From: Bacteroides ndongoniae
GTDB taxonomy: Bacteria; Bacteroidota; Bacteroidia; Bacteroidales; Bacteroidaceae
Length of the DNA stretch: 64,000 bases
Assembly (NCBI RefSeq): GCF_900108345.1
Contig: NZ_FNVV01000014.1
Location: forward strand, 1,054,001 to 1,118,000
Direction: 5' to 3'
Shown here piece by piece: positions 46,752 to 52,991 of this stretch. Position 1 is the first letter of the stretch. Every line of letters begins with the position of its first letter. The notes under the pieces are model-generated. The model did no database searches and had not been told where the DNA came from. It was given only the letters and a program-made list of their open reading frames with translations. The position numbers and the translations under genes are program-made.

Positions 46752-47267
46752 TCAGATACATTGTCTGATAAATTCACGTACTGTCTTACGTCCCAAACGC
46801 AAATGATTCTCCACCGTACGGATGGAAAGTTGCAATTCGGCAGCAATCTCGGGAACGTCTTTGTCCTGAAAGCGTTTCATAGCATACACTTTCCGGCGTT
46901 GTTCCGAAAGTTTGTTTAAGGTGTATCGTTCTAAGGTCAACAAATCTTTTACCACCACACGGCTTTCTACATCTTCTACCGACGTCGGACAGCAGTCATA
47001 TATATAAGAGGTATATTCCTGCTTCAGTCCACTACGACGCCAATAGTCCACCAGCAGATTGGAAGCGATGGTAAAGATGAAACTCTTCACCGTCTCGGGA
47101 CGAAGCATCGGTTTGTAGTCGAGCAGACGCAGGAAGACGTCCTGAGTCAGGTCGCGAGCAGTCTCCCAGTCGTCTATCCTATTAAATAGGTAGGCATGCA
47201 CAGGCCGTGAATATTGCCGGTAGGAGTTGGCAACAAGTTCGTTGGATGTGGTTTTCATGTCTTCCAT
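46752..47267 (-). CDS. ECF sigma-70 factor heading the SusC/SusD operon
   Basis: 171 residues from ATG 47267. The frame is open to 47399, but a promoter-like TATTTTTG at 47333-47340 lies inside that extension, and the family N-terminus begins here. Region 2 (NRIDDWETARDLTQDVFLRL, FIFTIASNLLVDYWRR) and region 4 (LSEQRRKVYAMKRFQDKDVPE, then SIRTVENHL) are complete. It would direct RNA polymerase to the operon that follows after 64 bp. No FecR-type anti-sigma gene is adjacent, and SusC lacks the STN domain, so control of this sigma must differ from the standard Bacteroides scheme. Confidence 0.9.
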   Translation of the reverse strand: MEDMKTTSNELVANSYRQYSRPVHAYLFNRIDDWETARDLTQDVFLRLLDYKPMLRPETVKSFIFTIASNLLVDYWRRSGLKQEYTSYIYDCCPTSVEDVESRVVVKDLLTLERYTLNKLSEQRRKVYAMKRFQDKDVPEIAAELQLSIRTVENHLRLGRKTVREFIRQCI

Positions 47268-47332
47268 GATTCTTAGTTTTTGTAGGTTCAAATTATACAA
47301 TTCATCGCGCCCTCTTTCCGAGGAGCTCAATG

Positions 47333-47367
47333 CAAAAATAGAATGAACCCGAGACATGAAAAACAAA
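47333..47367 (-). promoter_or_regulatory. Promoter of the ECF sigma gene
   Basis: The minus strand has TATTTTTG at 47333-47340 and TTTG at 47364-47367, with a 23-bp spacer. It lies 66 bp upstream of the sigma start and just below the 82-bp conserved element. Confidence 0.55.
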
Positions 47368-47382
47368 AAGAAGGCGGAATAC

Positions 47383-47464
47383 GTATCACGCATAAGCATG
47401 ATACAACCTTAAGAATATATACTGATTATCAATAGCATACAACAGTATCACAAATGAGTGATAC
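47383..47464 (-). promoter_or_regulatory. 82-bp conserved upstream element, copy A
   Basis: It holds palindromes GTATCA-N10-TGATAC (47383-47404) and GTATCACaaatgaGTGATAC (47445-47464), with TGATTATCA at 47423-47431 between. Copy B at 51634-51715 aligns without gaps, 55 of 82 bases identical. It lies immediately upstream of the sigma promoter. Confidence 0.7.
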
Positions 47465-47527
47465 TCGACGAGAAAGAGAAAAAGAAAAAACAATAACCAT
47501 TTGCAGTATTGCACACACCGTTTTGTA

Positions 47528-47549
47528 GAGACGCAAAATCTTGCGTCTC
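47528..47549. repeat. Perfect hairpin GAGACGCAA-AATC-TTGCGTCTC
   Basis: A nine-pair perfect inverted repeat. The sequence is of the GAGACGCAAnATTTTGCGTCTC type that I know as a widespread dispersed repeat in Bacteroidetes and cyanobacteria. Confidence 0.75.
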
Positions 47550-47637
47550 CCCGTGCGCAGCCTTTTTGTCGCTAACATGCATCTGAAAGCAAAGGAAATC
47601 GGGTGGCTGTGTCAAAACCAAGTGATGGTATCTGACT

Positions 47638-47778
47638 CCCCTCCTTCGAGAAGGAGGGGTGCCCAACGGGCGGGGTGGTAGGTTTTACGACACGCTGTAT
47701 ATTAACACTTTATGTTTTCACCTACCACCTCCCCCTTCGGGTACTCACCCCCTCTTACCTCCCCCGTTATCGGGGGAG
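47638..47778. repeat. REP-like GC-rich hairpins
   Basis: CCCCTCCTTC/GAAGGAGGGG (47638-47659) and CTCCCCCG-TTAT-CGGGGGAG (47759-47778) are strong hairpins linked by CGGGCGGGG and CCTCCCCCTTCGGG words. They look like a composite intergenic repeat (REP/BIME-like). The 750-bp region between the sigma and GH78 genes contains no gene I can support. Confidence 0.65.
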
Positions 47779-47874
47779 AACAACCTTCCCGAAAGAGGAG
47801 AGTTTCTGATACTTTTGTTTTGCCCCCCTTCGGGTGATGAAATGAAAAGAATACAGATTAAGGAAACTCTTTCC

Positions 47875-47956
47875 TTTAGACACAGAGATTACGCGAAACT
47901 ATACGGATTAATATTCATTTTCTTCCTCCGTGCTTTCCGCGTAATCCGTGCCTAAA
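47875..47956. repeat. Second copy of the dispersed inverted-repeat element
   Basis: It begins TTTAGACACAGAGATTACGCG and ends CCGCGTAATCCGTGCCTAAA (47937-47956), degenerate inverted arms like the element at 32281. Both copies are preceded by CTTTCC. Confidence 0.65.
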
Positions 47957-48016
47957 ATATCAAAATGCGGTCACTTTTGTTTTACCCCCCTATATCGTAG
48001 GGGCAACCCGCCCCTA

Positions 48017-51000
48017 TTAATGCCTTACAAAGCTGTAAGTACCGGACTGGAGTTCCAGAATTACCCACCCGTCGCGACAGGTCAGCTGCTCCACACCACG
48101 ACTGCCGCGGCATAACTTCCGGCCACCTTCGGTGAGGCTGTCAGCAGAATCTGCACGCAGGTAAAGCGTGGCCGTAGTGTTGGCGGGGATGCTGAACAAA
48201 TAGTGTACGCTGCCGTCGTCGGCCAACCGCCACTCGCTGCGGATGCGGCCATAAAGAGAATCGTAATATCCTTTGGCGTATTTCATCTGTCCCGTCGGGT
48301 CGGGAGTGGGACGAAGCACAAAATGATGGAAGCCGGGCGAAGCCTCATCGCACTGAATACCCAATGAATAGCCATACATCCAGGCGCCCACCGCCCCAAA
48401 AGAATAGTGGTTGAAGGAGTTCATGCGATTGTTCTCGCCGAAACCGTCGGTGTGGGTGTACGAGTCGAGCCGTTCCCAAATGGTGGTGGCACCTTGCTCC
48501 ACGGAGTAAAGCCACGAAGGATAGGAAGTCTGTTGCAACAGGCGGTAGGCCACGTCATCGTACCCGCCGTCCGAAAGTGCCTTACAAATCCAGGCGGTTC
48601 CGATGAAGCCCGTCATCAGCGAATAGGATGGACACTGCCGACCGTTGTCCGCCACATTGGCACGGCTGATGGTATGCGCCAGGTTCGCAGCGAAGCGGGT
48701 CTTCAGGCTGTCTTCCACCAATCCGAAAGCCAGCGGCAGCACGTACGAGGCCTGTATGTCCACCGCTTGCCCTTTGGCAGGACCGTCAGCACCGGAAGCG
48801 ATGGTCTTGCCTGTCGTAGGACAAATATAAGTGCGACGGAAGAAGTCGAGCCGTTCTTTGTAAAGCGAACGGTAGCGCTCCGCATCGGTCTCACGCCCCA
48901 GCAGGGCAGCCACCTTCGACATGATTTCCAAATCGTAGAGGAAGTAGGCCTCCCACATCAGGGTCTTGTCGTTCTTGTTGTCCTCGGGGCCGAGCCAGTC
49001 GCCCAGGTTGCCCCACACCTTTTCCTGCACCAGCACGCCAGTCTGTGGGTCGATATTCTTGGCTAGCACATAGTCGATATAGCGACACATGGCCTCGTAG
49101 TGTTCGGCCAGCAGGGCGCGGTCGCCATACTGCCGGTAGACCTCCCAGGGCACGGTGATACCCGCGCTGCCCCACAGCAATCCTCCGAAGCCTACTCCCA
49201 TCGGCGCCACGTCGGGGAAGCGACCGTCCTCGCGCTGCACATCGCGCATAGCGCGAAGGTAACGGCGTAGAAACTGTCCGGCATCCGTCAGGTAAGTGGA
49301 CGTGCGCGAAAAGACAGAGATGTCGCCTGCCCAGCCCATACGCTCATTGCGCTGCGGACAGTCTGTAGGGATGGAAAGGAAATTGGCGTAAGTGGACCAT
49401 ACGATATTCTGCCACAGGCGGTTGACCTTCTCATTCGAAGTTTCGTAGTGGGAAGCCAGACGATCCACCGAACTGAGCACCACGCCGCGGACAGCCTCCA
49501 CAGGCAGTGCCCGGTCAATGCCGGTAATCTCCACATAGCGGTAACCGTGGAAGGTAAAACGGGGCGCGATGGTTTCTCGTCCGCCACGGGTGGTGTAAAG
49601 ATCCTGTGCCATGGCTGCCCGGATGTTTTCGAGCATTATCATACCCGTGTTTCCGGCATAGCGGGGCAGGTCGGGATATTTCACCTCGGCAAAGCGCAGG
49701 CAGATTTGTCGTCCGGGCTCCATGCCCTCCAGCGCGATTTCGGGCACGCCGGCCATATTCTGCCCCATGTCATAAACGAAGACGCCCGGCCGCACTTCTT
49801 CTACCGAGCGTGCCGTCAGTTTCCGCACCGCTTTTACCGTCTGCCCGTACTGGGCTACAAGCCGGAAACGGGAGTAGTCGTCCACACGCGGCGTGTTGCC
49901 CCCGCCCACGGTGCTGACGTTGCCTGCCGTTGCCACCTCCACTGCGGGACGCCAGGCCGAGTCGTCGTAACCGACCCGTGCCCAACCTACGACAGCCATC
50001 TCACGAGTCGCGTCGTAAACCTCACCCTGGAAGAAGCTGCCGTAAATCACCGGCCCGCCGGTGAAACACTTCCAAGTGTCGGGCGAGGTGACGATGCGTT
50101 GCTCGGTACCGTCGTCGTAGGTCAGGACAAGCTGTGCCAACAGCGACTGGCGGTCGCCGAAGAAGTTCCAGTTCTCGCCCGCATAGGTGGCTCCCCCGCT
50201 CCACCAGCCTTCGGCCAACACGGCACCCAAGACATTCCGGCCTTCGGTCAGCAGGGAAGTGACGTCGTAAATCTGATACAAATGGGTCTTGTTGTATTGC
50301 GTCATGCCGGGGTTGAAGTAATCGTTGCCCACGCGCCGGCCGTTCAGGTAGATTTCGTAGATACCCCGTGCCGTGACGCACAGGCGTGCCTTGCTGACCT
50401 TCGCCCGTCGGGTGCTGAACTCCGTACGCAGCATGGGCGCGGCATTGCGGCTGGGATTCACCAGATAATAGCCGTATGCCGACTGCTCCAGTCGCTCCTG
50501 CTCCATCTTCACCAAAGCCAGACGGTTCTCGGGACTGCGGAAGTTGCAGATTTCGATGTTTGCTTCCTCCAGGTCTGCCGGATGGCCAACGCTGAACCCG
50601 ACATCGCCCACCACCGGAAAAGCGATGAAGTCACCACCCCGCCCCAACGGATTGAGATTTTCCTCGCCCAAAAGTGTATCGTCCTTATAGAAACGGGTAA
50701 AACCCAAATCGGAATAGAGAGTAAAACACTGGAGGGCGTGCATCCGACTTTTATCCAGCACAGCGAGCGGTATTTCAAAAGAACGGAGAGGAACGTCCGC
50801 ACGGTCGGCAGCAGCGTACCCCACCCGATAGACATTCAGACGGGCGGCACGGCCGGAGTCTAATGGTGCAAGGTCGGACTCAACCTTTATATAAGAACTG
50901 TCACGCCCGTTCTCCAAATGCTCCAGATTCATGTTGGCATCCATCAGCCGGCGGTCGTTGGCACCGTACACGAAAGCCAACTTGCGCGAAGCGGCTCCCT

Positions 51001-51523
51001 CGCGCAGGCGGAAAGTGAGGTTAAGCTTGAATACAGGCAGGTAAGGCGAATAAAACATCCGGTCATCGTCTCCCCCACCAATCCAGCGGGCTCCTCCCCA
51101 GCCTTCCACGCCGTCCGTGGTGAGCAGGCTGGTTTCGAAGTGGGAAGTCTGTTGCAGGCGCCGGCCTTCGCTGTCCCACACCGTCACCTGCCAGTCGTAA
51201 CGCGTCAGTGGTTTCAACGTTTTTCCCTTATATTCAATGTTCTGCGAACGGCTATCTTTCACCCAACCCGAGTTCCACACCAATGTGCCATGCTCATCGG
51301 TCACTTCCAGTTGGTAAGCCACCTGCCGCAGTCCGCGCACGGTGCTGTCGCCCACCATACGCCATCCGAAACGCGGACAGCTTACATCGACAGCCAACGG
51401 CATTTCCACATATTCCACACTCATTCCTTCCAGCCGCGGAACGCGTTCATCGGCACAGACACCTGCTGGCAACAGGCAGAACAATAGTCCCAGAAACATC
51501 GGGAAGAAGATTTTCCAGCTCAT
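48017..51523 (-). CDS. GH78 alpha-L-rhamnosidase, secreted
   Basis: 1168 residues, with a signal peptide to about 24 (GVCADE). N-terminal fibronectin/beta-sandwich domains come first (about 30-330, including a concanavalin-like insert). The Bac_rhamnosid N domain follows (IYLNGRRVGNDYFNPGMTQY), then the (alpha/alpha)6 catalytic barrel with PTDCPQRNERMGWAGD carrying the general acid glutamate of the NER motif. The C-terminal beta-sandwich has MNSFNHYSFGAVGAWMYGY. It releases alpha-L-rhamnose from plant glycans (pectin, arabinogalactan or glycosides). It is alone on its transcript but shares an 82-bp upstream element with the ECF sigma gene, which suggests common control with the SusC/SusD operon. 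Confidence 0.95.
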   Translation of the reverse strand: MSWKIFFPMFLGLLFCLLPAGVCADERVPRLEGMSVEYVEMPLAVDVSCPRFGWRMVGDSTVRGLRQVAYQLEVTDEHGTLVWNSGWVKDSRSQNIEYKGKTLKPLTRYDWQVTVWDSEGRRLQQTSHFETSLLTTDGVEGWGGARWIGGGDDDRMFYSPYLPVFKLNLTFRLREGAASRKLAFVYGANDRRLMDANMNLEHLENGRDSSYIKVESDLAPLDSGRAARLNVYRVGYAAADRADVPLRSFEIPLAVLDKSRMHALQCFTLYSDLGFTRFYKDDTLLGEENLNPLGRGGDFIAFPVVGDVGFSVGHPADLEEANIEICNFRSPENRLALVKMEQERLEQSAYGYYLVNPSRNAAPMLRTEFSTRRAKVSKARLCVTARGIYEIYLNGRRVGNDYFNPGMTQYNKTHLYQIYDVTSLLTEGRNVLGAVLAEGWWSGGATYAGENWNFFGDRQSLLAQLVLTYDDGTEQRIVTSPDTWKCFTGGPVIYGSFFQGEVYDATREMAVVGWARVGYDDSAWRPAVEVATAGNVSTVGGGNTPRVDDYSRFRLVAQYGQTVKAVRKLTARSVEEVRPGVFVYDMGQNMAGVPEIALEGMEPGRQICLRFAEVKYPDLPRYAGNTGMIMLENIRAAMAQDLYTTRGGRETIAPRFTFHGYRYVEITGIDRALPVEAVRGVVLSSVDRLASHYETSNEKVNRLWQNIVWSTYANFLSIPTDCPQRNERMGWAGDISVFSRTSTYLTDAGQFLRRYLRAMRDVQREDGRFPDVAPMGVGFGGLLWGSAGITVPWEVYRQYGDRALLAEHYEAMCRYIDYVLAKNIDPQTGVLVQEKVWGNLGDWLGPEDNKNDKTLMWEAYFLYDLEIMSKVAALLGRETDAERYRSLYKERLDFFRRTYICPTTGKTIASGADGPAKGQAVDIQASYVLPLAFGLVEDSLKTRFAANLAHTISRANVADNGRQCPSYSLMTGFIGTAWICKALSDGGYDDVAYRLLQQTSYPSWLYSVEQGATTIWERLDSYTHTDGFGENNRMNSFNHYSFGAVGAWMYGYSLGIQCDEASPGFHHFVLRPTPDPTGQMKYAKGYYDSLYGRIRSEWRLADDGSVHYLFSIPANTTATLYLRADSADSLTEGGRKLCRGSRGVEQLTCRDGWVILELQSGTYSFVRH

Positions 51524-51583
51524 AAAGCAAACAATTTATCAGTTTTTGTTTTCCATAGAGGCATCCCTCTGTAGTTCACTTTA

Positions 51584-51591
51584 CAAATATA
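51584..51591 (-). promoter_or_regulatory. -7 box of the GH78 gene
   Basis: The minus strand reads TATATTTG, matching TAnnTTTG, 60 bp upstream of the GH78 start. No clear -33 TTTG; the conserved element B lies about 45 bp further upstream. Confidence 0.6.
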
Positions 51592-51633
51592 AGCAATCGG
51601 AATTGAAAAATGAAAGAAAAAGCATGGTGAAAC

Positions 51634-51715
51634 GTATCTTTCACAAGCATGAGACTTCATAAGCAATTAGCATTGATTATCAGCTATATACAGAATTCTC
51701 ACAAACGAGTGAGAC
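51634..51715 (-). promoter_or_regulatory. 82-bp conserved upstream element, copy B
   Basis: It has the same geometry as copy A. The first palindrome is GTATC...GAGAC at 51634-51655, TGATTATCA is at 51674-51682, and TCTCACaaacgaGTGAGA is at 51697-51714. Offsets of 40 and 62 bp from the left edge equal those in copy A. A further palindrome GGTGAA...TTCACC lies at 51730-51750. Confidence 0.7.
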
Positions 51716-51944
51716 TCATGGTGAGAGACGGTGAAGCGTGAAGTTTCACCATAATCCCCCCGTCGTCAGCGATTTACGTGCAAAGTGAAGGCGTGAAGGC
51801 AGATTCGGAAAAACTATTCTCAAAACGGGGTGAAAGGATACCCCACCAATGACGCGGATGAAACAAGATGACCACAGCTTTCACCCTACCCATCTGAAAA
51901 GTGAAATGGTAAAATGAAAAACAGGCAAACGGATTGCCGAGAAG

Positions 51945-52168
51945 CAATGCAAGCACGGCTCGCAAGTAATGCAAGCACGGCTCACAAGTAATGCAAGTGC
52001 GGCTCGCAAGCAATGCAAGTGCGGCTCACAAGCAATGCAAGCGTGGCTCACAAGCAATGCAAGCGTGGCTCACAAGCAATGCAAGCGTGGCTCACAAGCA
52101 ATGCAAGCGTGGCTCACAAGCAATGCAAGTGCGGCTCACAAGCAATGCAAGTGCGGCTCACAAGCATA
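51945..52168. repeat. Ten-unit 22-bp tandem array, GGCTCRCAAG family
   Basis: ATGCAAG starts at 51947, 51969, 51991, 52013, 52035, 52057, 52079, 52101, 52123 and 52145, exactly 22 bp apart with no slip. Units differ at a few positions (GCACGG, GTGCGG, GCGTGG; CGCAAG, CACAAG). It is followed at 52177-52219 by a 21-bp pair GCTAAAGAGGG. It lies between the divergent GH78 and higBA genes. Peptides of the MQAWLTSNAS kind in all frames are artefacts. Confidence 0.92.
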
Positions 52169-52256
52169 GTTAGAGTGCTAAAGAGGGACTTGGGGACGCT
52201 AAAGAGGGAGTTAAACGAGCTGAATGCTCACTCTAATATACACAACATTCGCTTTT

Positions 52257-52289
52257 TTTGCGAATATTCAAAAAAGAATCATATCTTTG
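52257..52289 (+). promoter_or_regulatory. Promoter of higBA
   Basis: TTTG at 52257-52260, a 21-bp spacer and TATCTTTG at 52282-52289 match the consensus. The site is 30 bp before the toxin start, and excludes the longer upstream frame. Confidence 0.8.
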
Positions 52290-52319
52290 CAATATAATAA
52301 CGTTGTAAAAGGGCATCAG

Positions 52320-52610
52320 ATGGAAATCTACTTCAACGAAAAGTATTTAGAACAATTATACACAGAAGGGGTATCCGACAAAAAACACCGATACCAACCA
52401 CAGATAATCCGTAAATACATCCGGATTATTGACCTGATGATAGAACTACCGAATGTACAATCTCTTTTAAACTACAATTCGTTAAACTACGAAAAACTGA
52501 AAGGGAATAAAGTAGGGCTTTCATCAGTACGAGTCAATGATCAATACAGAATAGAGTTTGAAGAAAAAGTAAAAGATGGTGAAATCCTTGCAACAATATG
52601 CGCAACATAA
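52320..52610 (+). CDS. higB: HigB-type toxin (RelE/ParE superfamily)
   Basis: 96 residues from ATG 52320. The earlier frame start at 52224 would precede the promoter. The family pattern is visible: a helical N-terminal half (DKKHRYQPQIIRKYIRIIDL), then the strands NYEKLKGNKVGLSSVRVNDQYRIEFE and a final ILATICAT. HigB toxins are ribosome-dependent mRNA nucleases, held inactive by HigA. Toxin-first gene order, with HigA 34 bp downstream, is the rule for higBA. The segment is a likely mobile or stabilising island within the polysaccharide region. Confidence 0.88.
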   Translation: MEIYFNEKYLEQLYTEGVSDKKHRYQPQIIRKYIRIIDLMIELPNVQSLLNYNSLNYEKLKGNKVGLSSVRVNDQYRIEFEEKVKDGEILATICAT

Positions 52611-52644
52611 CAGATTTGTCTAACCACTATCAATAAGTAAAAAG

Positions 52645-52983
52645 ATGGATACCGAAAAGAAAACAGAAATGTGTGCCAACCAGTTAAAACCCGCTTACCC
52701 TACACATCCTGGAGAAATCCTGAAAGAAGAAATCGAATACAGAGGGATATCTCAACGGAAACTGGCAGAACAAATGGGCATGCAATATTCCGTGCTAAAC
52801 GAAATACTCAATGCCCACCGCCCGCTAACAGAGAAAACAGCATTACTGTTTGAGGCTGCTTTGGGAATAGAAGCAGAACCCTTAATGCGTTTACAACTGA
52901 AATATAATATGCAGACTGCCCGAAAAGACCAGTCATTCATGGAAAAACTGGCACAAGTTCACAAAATCGCCGCTATGCTCTGA
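52645..52983 (+). CDS. higA: HigA-type antitoxin, XRE helix-turn-helix
   Basis: 112 residues. It has the HigA pattern AYPTHPGEILKEEIEYRGIS, a helix-turn-helix (QRKLAEQMGMQYSVLNEILN, residues about 37-58) and a C-terminal helix. It binds HigB and represses the operon promoter. It ends 8 bp before the convergent stop of the AraC-sensor gene. The recognition helix is intact, so the pair looks functional. Confidence 0.9.
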   Translation: MDTEKKTEMCANQLKPAYPTHPGEILKEEIEYRGISQRKLAEQMGMQYSVLNEILNAHRPLTEKTALLFEAALGIEAEPLMRLQLKYNMQTARKDQSFMEKLAQVHKIAAML

Positions 52984-52991
52984 CAAGCATA

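Noticed and set aside
47268..48016. FecR-like anti-sigma gene near the ECF sigma
   Set aside because: All six frames here are short and broken; the region consists of repeats.
51945..52297. Open frames encoding low-complexity peptides across the 22-bp array
   Set aside because: All three frames are open only because the unit has few stops; there is no ribosome site or promoter and the array is clearly a repeat.
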